A stretch of 64,000 nt of DNA. Source: DASTPP01 sp035762175. GTDB lineage: Bacteria; Myxococcota_A; Polyangia; Polyangiales; Polyangiaceae. A program made the translations under genes and the position numbers. The notes under the pieces are model-generated. The model was not told the DNA's origin and made no database searches. It saw only the letters and a list, made by a program, of their open reading frames with translations. The stretch is taken from the NCBI GenBank assembly GCA_035762175.1, contig DASTPP010000170.1, forward strand, positions 1 through 64,000. The letters run 5' to 3'. Of this stretch, positions 41,168 through 49,854 are shown piece after piece (positions within the stretch are counted from its first letter, which is position 1; the number at the start of each line of letters is the position of its first letter).

Positions 41168-41695
41168 CTACATGACGCGCGCCTCGGCGAAACGCCCGCG
41201 CCGGTTGCGGCGGTCGGGCCGGGCCGGGCCGCACCCGTTCGGCCCGGCGAGCACGATGTTTTTCGAGGGCGCCCCCTTCGGCGACGTCCGATCGAGCTCG
41301 AACGGGGCCGTGCAGTCGCTGACCGGCCAGCCATGCCACACGCCCGCGAAGCAGTAGCCGCCGACAGGGTTGAGCCGGTCGTGCTGCTCCGCGCCGTTCA
41401 GCCTCTCGCGGATCTGCTGGCTATTCAAGAACCTGCCCGCGCGCCGCAAGCTCTCGCGCACGTCCACGTGGGGCGCCGCCGCCGCGAGCGCCTGCGTGGC
41501 GAACGCCGTGTCCCACGTGGCGCTCCGCGCGCCGGCCACCCGCGCCCCGTCCACGTCATCCTCCCAGATCCAGCCCTCGAGTCGCCCCACCGCGAGCCGC
41601 ACGTCCGGGTCTACAGGGTCGTTGACCCAGAGCGCGAGGATGCCGAGCAACCCGCTCACCGGCGACAGGCAGGTGTGGTTCGTCGCGCGCATCTC
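41168..41695 (-). pseudogene. Oxidosqualene/squalene cyclase fragment
   Basis: About 150 residues recognisable as the C-terminal region of a triterpene cyclase: ATNHTCLSPVSGLLGILALW, RLEGWIWEDD, ARSATWDTAFATQALAAAAP, RRAGRFLNSQQIRERL and HGWPVSDCTAPFE. These match the QW-repeat region of lanosterol/cycloartenol-type synthases. The catalytic DCTA-equivalent follows HGWPVS here; the N-terminal two-thirds and the C-terminus are missing. The 3' side changes into unrelated sequence (NIVLAGPNGCG, a P-loop-like piece). The 5' side is fused to an FAD-oxidoreductase start. It is clearly non-functional. Confidence 0.82.
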
Positions 41696-41877
41696 CGCAG
41701 CACCTCGACCCCCCGCGGCGAGATGCCGCTCCCGCAGGTCTTGTCGCGCGGGAAATCGGCCTTGTCCACGACGACGACGCCCCGGACGCCGAGCTGACCG
41801 AGCCGCAGCGCCGCGGCCGTCCCCGCGGGGCCGGCGCCGAGAATCGCGACCTCGGCGTCCGAGCTCTCGGCGCTCAC
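41696..41877 (-). pseudogene. FAD-dependent oxidoreductase N-terminus (squalene-epoxidase/geranylgeranyl-reductase-like)
   Basis: A GTG at 41877 starts a Rossmann FAD-binding segment: EVAILGAGPAGTAAALRLGQ, then VVVDKADFPRDKTCGSGISP, the signature of geranylgeranyl-reductase-like and related epoxidase flavoproteins. After GVEVLRR, at about 41696, the sequence jumps into the cyclase fragment, so about 85% of the enzyme is gone. Its GTG overlaps the end of the Rieske gene. In a sterol pathway this position suits squalene monooxygenase, but the fragment is too short to be certain. Confidence 0.75.
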
Positions 41878-42808
41878 GTGCCCCCCGCGGCCGGCTCGGC
41901 GTCGCCTTCGACGACCGGCAGGCGAGGCGGGGCGACGGGGCCCGCGCCGCGCCGCGAGCCCCGCGCCCCCGCGCCCCTCAAGTACTCTTCCCACTTGCGG
42001 ATGGTGAGCCGCTGGAACGCGTCGACCGCGGGGTTCAGCTCGACGAGCGGGGCGTCGGAATGGCGCTCGTAGCCCTCCTGCTCCGCGCTGCACGCCCGCC
42101 CGTCCTGCGAGAGGAGCGGCCGGATGTGCAGCCGGCCCGCCGCGCGGAGCAGCGGCTCGGCGAGCCGCCGTGGGATGGTGATCGGCGCGAAGGGCACCTT
42201 GAACGAGCGGAAGTAAAACAGGAAGAACGCCCGCGTCGTCCGCTCGTCGACGGGGAGGACCGACAGAAGATGCTTGATCGCCCCGCCGGTGTTCGACCAC
42301 TGGTACGGGTAGTCGTAGCAGAGGTCGATCGCGCTCGTGTCGACCGCGGTCCGGTCCACGAAGAGCCCCGTGATCCTCCCCCCGCCGACGTGCGTGTCGT
42401 ACGAGAGCGAGACCCTGGCGTCGCTCGCCTCCAGCCGCGTGAGCTTCGCGTCTGAGAACGGCCGGTAGCGCCGGTGCAGGTGCGCGTGGGTGAAGTCGCT
42501 GACGTTGTCGATGATGATCGAGTGGTGGGCGCTCCACGTGAAATCAAGGCAGAGCAGCGGCCACGGCGCCGGGCCCTCGAGCTCCGGGATCTCGGGCAGG
42601 GGCACGCCCGCGGCGCGCTCCGGGTCCCCGAAGAAGACCCAGATGACCAGAAGCGCACCTCGACGACCTGGCCCGGCGCGATGTTGCGGTCGTGCTCGAC
42701 GGCGTACCAGTAGTTCGGGTCGAGCCCCGCGGCGCGGACCTTCTGGCGGCGGTTTCTGGCCTCCTCGAACGAGGGGGCCACGGCTGTCGCAGGCGTCATG
42801 GTAGTCAT
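41874..42808 (-). pseudogene. Rieske-type oxygenase lacking its Rieske domain (SdmA-like remnant)
   Basis: The start MTTMTPATAVAPSFEEARNR leads to DPNYWYAVEHDRNIAPGQVV, the entry of a Rieske oxygenase. At about 42650 the frame breaks and resumes as VIWVFFGDPERAAGVPLPEI, the sequence normally following the Rieske cluster. The [2Fe-2S] motifs CxH and CxxH are therefore deleted, together with about 90-100 residues. The catalytic domain is otherwise sound, including the iron-site motif DNVSDFTHAHLH. It lies next to an SdmB-like dehydrogenase and a sterol-cyclase remnant, so it may have been a C-4 sterol demethylase. It cannot work without its Rieske cluster. Confidence 0.78.
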
Positions 42809-43025
42809 CCCCGCTGTGCTCAGGTTGGGTTGGTTTTCGCGCCTTCGTGCCGCGCCCGCCGCGCCCGAGCGGCCCTCGTCGCGCCGAGGGCCAATCGCTC
42901 GCGCACGACCTGCCGCCCCGCGCTCTGGCGGTGCCTAGACTTCGAATCGAAGGGCGCCGCCAACCCGCTTCGCTTGCGTGTCGACGGCGTGGGGTGCGCC
43001 GTGCATGGCCACGGCGTCGCGGCAG

Positions 43026-44141
43026 CTACGACGCCGCGGCGCGCGGGCCCTCGGCGGTGATGGGGGCGCCCCCGGCCTGTCCGGCCCGGCGTGGACCCGA
43101 CCCCCGGATGGCCCCGCGGCGCACGAAGAAATCGTAAGCCTGCTGCCATGCGTCGCGCAGGCTCGTCGGGCGGAAGCCGAGCTCGCGCCGCGCCTTGCTC
43201 GTATCGGCGTGGCGGCGCAATCGGAGGATGCGCACCGCGCCCGGCGTGAATCGTTGTGGGAAGTCGGGCGCGAGCCGCGTGAGCAGCGGGCTCGCCACCT
43301 CCGCGACTGCCAGCATCAGCGAGGCGGGCAGCTTCACCCTCGGCTTCGGGCGCCCGGTGATCTCCGCCCAGATGCTCATTATCTCCGGCAGCGTCATGAA
43401 CTCGGTGGCGATGATGTACTTGTCGCCCCGCCGGCCGCGCGCCATCGCGAGGAGGTGCCCCTCGACGATGTCGTGCGCCGAGACGAATTCGAAGCCGCCG
43501 TCGATGTACGCGCGAAGCTTGCCGTTCGCGAAGTCGCACAGCGCGCGGCCCATGCGCGACGGCTTGTAGTCGTGGGGGCCCACGACCGCGCACGACGTCG
43601 CGATGCACGCGTCGAGCCCGCGCGAGACGGCGCGCAGGACCTCCATCTCGGCGAACGCCTTGCTGCACTCGTAAGGCAGGGCGCGGTCGAACGGGTAGTA
43701 GCGCATCTCCTCGTCGCTCGGGCGCGACGGGGCCCCGGGGTCGTAGCCGACGGCGCTGAAGCTACTCGTCACCACCGCCTTCTCTACGCCGTGGCGCAGG
43801 CACGACTCCATGACGTGGCGCGTCCCCACGACGTTGCATTCGTAGACCTCACGCTTGTGGGCGCCGTCGCCGTCGAGGGTCGATACCTTCGCCGCGACGT
43901 GGTAGACGCGCCTGCACCCCTTCACGGCCGCGTCCACGGCGGCCCGGTCGCGCAGATCGCCGTAGGCGCGCTCCGCGCCGAGCCCCTCGACGCTGCCGTT
44001 GTCGCTCGCGCGGCGCAGCAGGACGCGGACCTCGTGCCCGTCGTCGAGCAGGCGGCGCAGGAGGTTGGCCCCGAGGTGCCCCGTCGCGCCCGTGAGCAGC
44101 ACCTTGCCCGAAGCGCCGTTGCCCGTGCTTGTAGAACCCAT
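43026..44141 (-). CDS. Extended SDR, 3-beta-hydroxysteroid-dehydrogenase/SdmB-like
   Basis: A 371-residue NAD(P)-dependent enzyme, apparently intact. The N-terminus has KVLLTGATGHLGANLLRRLL, the extended-SDR glycine motif. VTSSFSAVGYDPG supplies the catalytic Ser and YECSKAFAE the YxxxK pair. The C-terminal half resembles 3-beta-HSD/isomerases. In known bacterial sterol C-4 demethylation (SdmA/SdmB), the reductase SdmB follows the Rieske oxygenase, and the order here matches. GGGAG lies 6 bases before the ATG at 44141; a GTG at 44159 is less likely. With its partners broken, it may now serve another substrate. Confidence 0.87.
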   Translation of the reverse strand: MGSTSTGNGASGKVLLTGATGHLGANLLRRLLDDGHEVRVLLRRASDNGSVEGLGAERAYGDLRDRAAVDAAVKGCRRVYHVAAKVSTLDGDGAHKREVYECNVVGTRHVMESCLRHGVEKAVVTSSFSAVGYDPGAPSRPSDEEMRYYPFDRALPYECSKAFAEMEVLRAVSRGLDACIATSCAVVGPHDYKPSRMGRALCDFANGKLRAYIDGGFEFVSAHDIVEGHLLAMARGRRGDKYIIATEFMTLPEIMSIWAEITGRPKPRVKLPASLMLAVAEVASPLLTRLAPDFPQRFTPGAVRILRLRRHADTSKARRELGFRPTSLRDAWQQAYDFFVRRGAIRGSGPRRAGQAGGAPITAEGPRAAAS

Positions 44142-44339
44142 CGCCCGCTCCCAATTCACGTTCCGTGAGTTGAACCGCTTTCGCCGACGAACGTCGTTAT
44201 GATGCTTTCATCATCGGCTGGCCAAGCATTTCTTCGAATTCAACCGGCGCCCGCGGCGGGGGCGGCGGCGCGCGAGCCCGGGCGGCCCCCTGCCCTTACC
44301 GTGAGCACTTCAGCACGACCGGCCAGCGGCGCCGGGCGG

Positions 44340-44549
44340 GCCGCCGCCGATTTCGAGGCTCACCCCCATGGCGGCGAAGATCCGATCGCGGCCCCGGAGG
44401 TAATCCGCGGAATCGATCGCGCGCGGCCGCGGCAGGTCGACCTCCACCGCCTCCTGCACCACGGCCGGCCGGCGGCTCATGATGAGCACGCGGTCGGCGA
44501 GCTGCGTCGCCTCCTCGATGTCGTGCGTGACGAAGAGGATGGTCTTGCG
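44340..44549 (-). pseudogene. ABC-transporter ATPase C-terminal fragment (TauB/SsuB-like)
   Basis: The frame starts abruptly after a stop codon and reads RKTILFVTHDIEEATQLADR, then VLIMSRRPAVVQEAVEVDLP, the end of nitrate/taurine-type ATPases (H-loop and downstream). Walker A and B are missing. The break at 44549 is directly followed by the 14-bp tandem repeats. Confidence 0.75.
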
Positions 44550-44585
44550 CTAACGTCCCCACGAGTTCGGGCGTCGTGCGCATGT

Positions 44586-44645
44586 TTCTGCTCGCGTGAC
44601 TCTGCTCGCGTGACTCTGCTCGTGTGACTCTGCTCGCACGACTCC
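44586..44645. repeat. 14-bp tandem repeat (four units)
   Basis: The unit TCTGCTCGCGTGAC is repeated about four times with a few substitutions. It lies at the break point of the ABC-ATPase fragment and upstream of the AlkD-like gene. Confidence 0.8.
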
Positions 44646-44765
44646 GGCCGGCCCGGCGCACGTCCGTGACCAACCCACCGTTCGCTCGCACGCGACGCTT
44701 CGCGCGCGGCGATGCGGGCGGCGCACGAGCTTGCAGGCGCCGTGCCGCGGCGGAAGGCTGCGCCC

Positions 44766-45494
44766 ATGAACAGCGCGGCAGCACGGGAGCTCGGAAGGCG
44801 CATGTCCCTGTCGGTCAGCAAGGGGGATATCGACGGCGCCTTCGCGATGGTCGAGGCCCGCCTGGCCGAACGCATTCCGTTCCCGACGATGGGGCTGGTG
44901 GGCGCCGGGCTCGGCGACTGCCCCATGACCAAGCTCGACCAGCTTCTCGACCGGATCGCCGCCACGGCCGCCGAGGGGGGGTGGGTCCTCATCGGCGCGG
45001 CGCTCAAAGAGCAGCTCCGGACCAAGCCCTTGGCCGGCCTGGCGGGCCGTTGCCGCGGCTACATCGAGCAGGCGGACGTGTGGTGCGCGAGCGACATCCT
45101 GGCCGAGCGGGTCCCCGGCCCGTCGCTCCTGGTTCGGTTCAAAGAGACGCTCGACATCTTGGGGGCCTGGAGCGAAGACCCGAATCGGTGGGTCCGACGC
45201 GCGGTGGGCGTTGCAATCCACCACTGGGCGAAGAACGCCGCCGGACGGCGCGACGACGAGGCCCGCCGCCTGCTCACGCTCTTGGAGCCGCTGTTCGAAG
45301 AGCGCGAGATCGACGCGGTCAAAGGCGTCGGCTGGGGGCTCAAGACGCTGGGCAAGCACTACCCAGACCTGCTCGGCGCGTGGCTAGTCGAGCAGGTCGG
45401 CGTCAAGGCGTACCGCGCCTTGATGCTCCAGAAGGCGTTGACCTACCTTCCGGCCCGGGCCAAGGGGGACGTCAAGAGGGCCGCGGCGCGGTAA
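44766..45494 (+). CDS. DNA alkylation repair-like HEAT protein (AlkD family)
   Basis: A 242-residue all-helical protein with the AlkD layout: LDQLLDRIAATAAEGGWVLI, ILGAWSEDPNRWVRRAVGVA, then a C-terminal helix pair with AVKGVGWGLKTLGKHYPDLL. AlkD enzymes remove bulky or cationic alkylated bases; catalytic Trp/Asp residues appear present (WVRRA, VGWGLK) but cannot be assigned with certainty. It is on the strand opposite to its neighbours. The 3' end, with the stop codon, is duplicated in tandem (45451-45550). Self-protection against a DNA-alkylating product of the nearby cluster is a possibility, not evidence. Confidence 0.78.
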   Translation: MNSAAARELGRRMSLSVSKGDIDGAFAMVEARLAERIPFPTMGLVGAGLGDCPMTKLDQLLDRIAATAAEGGWVLIGAALKEQLRTKPLAGLAGRCRGYIEQADVWCASDILAERVPGPSLLVRFKETLDILGAWSEDPNRWVRRAVGVAIHHWAKNAAGRRDDEARRLLTLLEPLFEEREIDAVKGVGWGLKTLGKHYPDLLGAWLVEQVGVKAYRALMLQKALTYLPARAKGDVKRAAAR

Positions 45495-45550
45495 GCGTCC
45501 CGGTCCGGGCCAAGGGGGACGTCAAGAGGGCCGCGGCGCGGTAAGCGTCA
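45451..45550. repeat. 50-bp tandem duplication at the end of the AlkD-like gene
   Basis: Positions 45451-45500 and 45501-45550 are nearly identical (differences only at one internal base and at the unit end). The unit spans the last codons, the TAA stop and six following bases, so the second copy is non-coding. It is a recent slippage event. Confidence 0.9.
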
Positions 45551-45569
45551 TGGCCGGGCGAAATGGGGG

Positions 45570-46766
45570 TCAGCTCGCCCGAGGGGTGAACTCGGCCGGC
45601 AAGCGTACGGGGCCGCGCACGGTGAGAGATTGGTTCCACTCTAGCTCGTCGGAGAGGGCGACGAAGCGCTCGCACCGGGCGATGAGCTCCTCGAGGGCGA
45701 CGCGCGCCTCGAGCCGCGCGAGCGGCGCGCCCAGGCAGAAGTGAACGTCGTAGCCGAAGGCGAGCGACTTCTCGCTCGGGCGATCCATGTCGAAGCGGTC
45801 GGCGTCTTTGAACTTCTGCTCGTCGCGGTTCGACGAGGCCATCAGCAGCAGGATGACCGCGCCGGGAGGGACGGCAGCGCCGGCCAGCTCGGCGGCTCGG
45901 GTGGTGACGCGAAGGGTGCCGTGGCCCGGCGAGTCGTAGCGCAAGACCTCCTCGAGGAACATGGGGACGTGCGCCCGCTCGGCGCGCAAGCGGCCAACGA
46001 CGTCCGGGCGCTCGAAGAGGACGCGCAGCGCGCTCGACAGGAAGTACATCGAGGTCTCGAGGCCCGCCGGAAGGATGACGAAGAGGAAGGCAAGCAGCTC
46101 CTCGTCCGTCATGACGTCGCCCCTGGCGCCCGGGCGGAGAAGGTCGCTGATCATGTCGTCCCGGGGCCGGTCGCGGCGCGCCCTGATCACCTGCCGGAGG
46201 TAGCCGTCCGTCTCGCGCACCGTGCCGAGGATCTCGGCGATGCGGGCGGGGTCCGTGATCGCCGGCGAGATGGCCGAGATGGCGTCGGTCCAGCGCTTGA
46301 AATGGACGTGCAGCGCGGGGTCCAAGCCGAGGACCTCGGCGATGACGCGGGCCGACAGAGGCCCGGCGAACTCCGACATGAAGTCGGCCCGGCCGAGGGC
46401 ACACAGACGGCCGGCCAGCTCGCCGGCGACGTTGCGAATCTGCGGCTCGAGGCGGGCCATCGCGCGGGGTCCGAACGCGTGGCTGACCAGGCCGCGCAGC
46501 CGGGTGTGCGTCGGCGGATCGAGCGCGAGGAGAGAATCGGCGAGGGGGTTGCTCTCGATCCGAGGGGGCAGCAAGAGCGCCCGCAACCCCTGCGAGGAGA
46601 AGACCTGTGGGTTGCTGAGGACGAACTGGATGTCGCGGTAACGGCTGACGGCCCAGAACCCGCCGGGGTCGACCTGGCAGAGCGGCCGCTCGCGACGCAA
46701 CTGGGCATAAAGAGGGTACGGATTGGCCCGTACGTCGGGACCGAGCAGGTTCGGTCGATCGGTCAT
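45570..46766 (-). CDS. Cytochrome P450 (bacterial soluble type) 1
   Basis: A 398-residue P450. The I-helix has FLFVILPAGLETSMYFLSSA with the AGxET oxygen-activation motif. The K-helix ExxR is in EEVLRYDSPGHG. The haem-thiolate loop is FGYDVHFCLGAPLARLE, slightly off consensus (FGxGxHxC). It is soluble, with no membrane anchor. Its ATG overlaps the stop of the KstD-like gene (ATGA), so it ends a five-gene operon: P450-SDR-P450-KstD-P450. It is a likely hydroxylase or C-C bond-cleaving enzyme for a steroid-like substrate. Confidence 0.93.
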   Translation of the reverse strand: MTDRPNLLGPDVRANPYPLYAQLRRERPLCQVDPGGFWAVSRYRDIQFVLSNPQVFSSQGLRALLLPPRIESNPLADSLLALDPPTHTRLRGLVSHAFGPRAMARLEPQIRNVAGELAGRLCALGRADFMSEFAGPLSARVIAEVLGLDPALHVHFKRWTDAISAISPAITDPARIAEILGTVRETDGYLRQVIRARRDRPRDDMISDLLRPGARGDVMTDEELLAFLFVILPAGLETSMYFLSSALRVLFERPDVVGRLRAERAHVPMFLEEVLRYDSPGHGTLRVTTRAAELAGAAVPPGAVILLLMASSNRDEQKFKDADRFDMDRPSEKSLAFGYDVHFCLGAPLARLEARVALEELIARCERFVALSDELEWNQSLTVRGPVRLPAEFTPRAS

Positions 46767-48463
46767 TGCGCCCTGCCTCCGGGCGCCCCGGGGGCCTGCT
46801 CCCGAGGTGCGGCACCCTCGCGGCCGTCGCGCTTGGCGGCATGCTGCCCCGCGATGAAGCCGAAGGTCAGCGCGCCGGCGATGGTGGCCCCGGCTCCTGG
46901 GTAGCCCGCTCCGCTGAAGGCGGCCATCACGTTGCCCGCGGCGTAGAGGCCGGGGATAGGCTCCCCCGTGGGCCGCAGGACGCGCGCGTTCGAGTCCACG
47001 CGCGCGCCGCCCTTCGTCCCGAGGGCGCCAGGGTGGATCTGCAATGCGTAGAAAGGACCCCTCTCGATCGGCCCCAGGTTCGGGCTCGGACGACTTTGGG
47101 GGTCCCCATAGACGCCGTCGTAGCGGCTCCCGCCGCGGTGGAAGTCGCGGTCGACGCCCTCGGCGGCGAAGCCGTTGAAGCGCGCCGCAGTCGCGACGAG
47201 GCCCCCGGGGTTGATGCCGAGCTGGGCCGCCAGCTCCGCCAGCGTTTCCGCCCGCGGGATCCAGTCGGGCAAGGGCGCCCCCGGCATCGCGAAAGGCAGC
47301 GGGTACTTCTCGACGTACGTGGCGTCGAAGACGAGCCATGCCGGTAGGTTGGCGCGCTCGTAGGTCCGCGGCTCGAAGCGAAAGAACGCCTTCATCAGGT
47401 CGTTGTAGTTGTGCGCTTCGTTGACGAAGCGCTCCCCCCGGCGATTGACGATCATGCTGTGCGGCAGCGAGCGCATCGTGAACTCACCGCGGTAGAAGGG
47501 GGCCCCGCCGTACTCTTCTCCGGGGACGGCCACCGTTGGGCACCACCACGCCTCGCTCATGTTGCCGAGGGCTGCCCCCGCCGACATCAGCATGTTCAGG
47601 CCGTCGCCTCGGTTGCTCGGGGGGCTAAGCGGGTGCGTGAGCACGCCCCCGAGGAACTGCGCGCAGAGCTCCGGGCTCCACTCGAAGCCGCCGCTCGCCA
47701 GGATCACGCCGCGTCGCGCTCGGATGACCACCTCTTCCCCCCCGGACACGGCTCTCACGCCGGCCACGCGACCGTCCTCGACCAAGAGTTCGCGCGCGGG
47801 CGTCTTGAGGACGGGCCGGATGCCGCGATCGAGGAGCGCCTTGAGAAGCGCGCCCGTGAGCGCCGCCCCGTAGCCGACCATGCCGTCGGCGATGCGCTGG
47901 CCCAAGAGCTCGAAGGGGATGTTCTTCGGGCCCACCGCCACCTCCCAGGCGAAAAACTCGGTGACGGACATGGCGGCCACCTTGAAGACCGGGCTCTGAC
48001 GCAGCCGGTCCTTCCACGGGCCGAGCTGGCGGGTGTCGAAGAGGCCCGGGTCGAGGGAACGGCCCCCCGGCTTGCCCCCAGGGAACTCCGCGTAGTAATC
48101 GGCGTAGCGCGGGAGCGCCTTGAACGCGATCGGGGCCGCCTTCTCGATGAAGCGGACCACCGCCGGAGCGGCGTCGACGAACGCCTCGATCGTTTGCCTT
48201 TCGCTGCGGCCGTCACTCAAGCGCGTGATGTACTCGATCGCCTCGTCCCTAGAATCCGGTATACCGGCGGCGGCCATGTGGTGGTTGTTCGGGGCCCAGA
48301 TCACGCCGCCGGAGACCGCCGTCGCGCCGCCGATCGTATCCGCCTTCTCAATGAGCGCGACGCGCGCCCCGGCCGCGTACGCGGCGAGCGCGGCCACGAG
48401 CCCCGCCCCGCCGGAGCCCACGACCAGCACGTCTACGTCGAACGGATGGCTGGTTCTTTCCAT
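46763..48463 (-). CDS. 3-ketosteroid delta-1-dehydrogenase-like flavoprotein
   Basis: A 566-residue FAD enzyme of the fumarate-reductase/KstD group. The N-terminal FAD motif is VLVVGSGGAGLVAALAAYAA, then KADTIGGATAVSGGVIWAPN. Toward the end PFYALQIHPGALGTKGG and FSGAGYPGAGATIAGALTFG match the KstD active-site and FAD-closing regions. Family enzymes desaturate ring A of 3-ketosteroids. It overlaps the preceding P450 gene by about 30 bases and the next by four. Its presence beside three P450s and near a sterol locus suggests ring-A oxidation of a steroid or triterpenoid. The substrate is unproven; flavocytochrome-type reductases share this fold. Confidence 0.88.
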   Translation of the reverse strand: MERTSHPFDVDVLVVGSGGAGLVAALAAYAAGARVALIEKADTIGGATAVSGGVIWAPNNHHMAAAGIPDSRDEAIEYITRLSDGRSERQTIEAFVDAAPAVVRFIEKAAPIAFKALPRYADYYAEFPGGKPGGRSLDPGLFDTRQLGPWKDRLRQSPVFKVAAMSVTEFFAWEVAVGPKNIPFELLGQRIADGMVGYGAALTGALLKALLDRGIRPVLKTPARELLVEDGRVAGVRAVSGGEEVVIRARRGVILASGGFEWSPELCAQFLGGVLTHPLSPPSNRGDGLNMLMSAGAALGNMSEAWWCPTVAVPGEEYGGAPFYRGEFTMRSLPHSMIVNRRGERFVNEAHNYNDLMKAFFRFEPRTYERANLPAWLVFDATYVEKYPLPFAMPGAPLPDWIPRAETLAELAAQLGINPGGLVATAARFNGFAAEGVDRDFHRGGSRYDGVYGDPQSRPSPNLGPIERGPFYALQIHPGALGTKGGARVDSNARVLRPTGEPIPGLYAAGNVMAAFSGAGYPGAGATIAGALTFGFIAGQHAAKRDGREGAAPREQAPGAPGGRAQ

Positions 48464-49851
48464 GTCGAGTTCACTTTCTCCGAGCCGGCCCGCTCTTCCA
48501 CGAAGGCCTTGGCCGGCTTCTCCGGGCGAAGCGTCAGCTCCGGCCGGATGCCGATGTCGAAGGGCGAGCCCGGGCGGAGCCGGAAGTGCTTGAGGAGGCA
48601 GCTCAACGCGAGCGCCGCCTCCTGGTACGCGTAGGCCTGGCCGGAGCACACGTTGCGCCCCCCCCCGAACGGGAAGAAGTCGGAGCAGTCTTTCGTGCTG
48701 CGCGGCGGCCGTCGAGAGAAGCGATCGGGGTCGAAGCGATCCGGCTCGGACCACACCCGCGGATCGTTGTGCGTGATGTACTGGCTGGCGATGACGTGCG
48801 CGCGGGCCGGCCGCTCGACGTCGCCGACGCGGACGGGGCGAACCGACTCCCGCGCCGCCAGGTACGAGGGCGACCGGATCCGGAGCGACTCCGTGAGGCA
48901 GCGGTGGAGCAGGCTGGTCCGGGGCAGGCCGTGCGTGTCGAACCGGTGCTCCGCGAGCTCCCGGTGCAGCCGCTCCTGCAAGGTTGGATCGTGCGCGAGA
49001 AAGTGGAGGGTCCAGACCAGCAAGATGATGGTGGTCTCGGAGCCGCCGATGAGGTTGCCGAGCATCTCCTCGAGCAAGCGCTTCTTGTCGAGCACGCCGG
49101 CCTCGGAGTGGGCCCGGACCAGCGCCCCGAGCATGGAGTCGCCGTCCACGCTGCGATCGAGGTGGGACTCGATGAATCGGTAGACCTCGCCGCGCCGGGC
49201 GCGGAATTCCCGGTTGTCGGCCGTCGGCACCCAGGGCGGAATGCCCACGAAGGAGAACACCCGCTTGCGCACGAGGTCGAATATCCGGCTCAGCGTGCGG
49301 TGCAGGTGCGCGGGCACGCTCTCCTTGGGGATGCCGAGGAACGCCGAGAACACCACCTTCGACGCGTAATCGAGCATGCCGTCGAAGAGGTCGATCGCCC
49401 CCCCGCCCGCGCTCGCCCGCCGCCACGCGGGGACCGTGTCCTCCTCGAGCGTGCGCGTCATGATCTCCTCGTAGCCCTTGAGCGCCTTCCCGCTCAGAAA
49501 CCGGAGGGTGCGCTGCCGCACGGTCTGCCACTGGTCGGCGGGCACGGTGACCGCGTTGAAGCCGAGCGCGTCCTCGAAGGGCCGCAAGAACAGCTCGGCG
49601 CGCTTGAAGCCCTCGGTGTCGTGCAGCACGGCCCCGATGTGCTGCGGGTGGACCGCGAGGTACGCCCTCCGGCCGAAGAGGCTGAACGGGATGAGGTCCA
49701 TGCCCTCCGACCCGTGGCGCCGGTCGAGCTCGACGAGCGCGTCCAGCAGCCCCTTGCGCAGGACGCGCTGGCCCACCCAGAGCCCTCGGGCGGACGAGGT
49801 CAGCCCCTCCGAGGCGATCGCCGCCGGCGGCGTTTCTTTCTGCGCCATCAT
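48433..49851 (-). CDS. Cytochrome P450 2 (eukaryotic-like class)
   Basis: A 472-residue P450 of the longer CYP3/CYP4-like type. The I-helix is EMLGNLIGGSETTIILLVWT and the K-helix LTESLRI. The aromatic region is RFDPDRF, and the haem loop FFPFGGGRNVCSGQAYAY is canonical. No N-terminal membrane anchor is present. The start is ATGATG at 49851/49848, three bases after the SDR stop. Its 3' end overlaps the KstD-like gene. It probably hydroxylates the same substrate at another position. Confidence 0.93.
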   Translation of the reverse strand: MMAQKETPPAAIASEGLTSSARGLWVGQRVLRKGLLDALVELDRRHGSEGMDLIPFSLFGRRAYLAVHPQHIGAVLHDTEGFKRAELFLRPFEDALGFNAVTVPADQWQTVRQRTLRFLSGKALKGYEEIMTRTLEEDTVPAWRRASAGGGAIDLFDGMLDYASKVVFSAFLGIPKESVPAHLHRTLSRIFDLVRKRVFSFVGIPPWVPTADNREFRARRGEVYRFIESHLDRSVDGDSMLGALVRAHSEAGVLDKKRLLEEMLGNLIGGSETTIILLVWTLHFLAHDPTLQERLHRELAEHRFDTHGLPRTSLLHRCLTESLRIRSPSYLAARESVRPVRVGDVERPARAHVIASQYITHNDPRVWSEPDRFDPDRFSRRPPRSTKDCSDFFPFGGGRNVCSGQAYAYQEAALALSCLLKHFRLRPGSPFDIGIRPELTLRPEKPAKAFVEERAGSEKVNSTWKEPAIRST

Positions 49852-49854
49852 GGC

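Noticed and set aside
44199..44627. Plus-strand ORF over the ABC-ATPase fragment
   Set aside because: The opposite strand shows a clear ABC-ATPase remnant; the plus-strand product has no motif and spans the tandem repeats.
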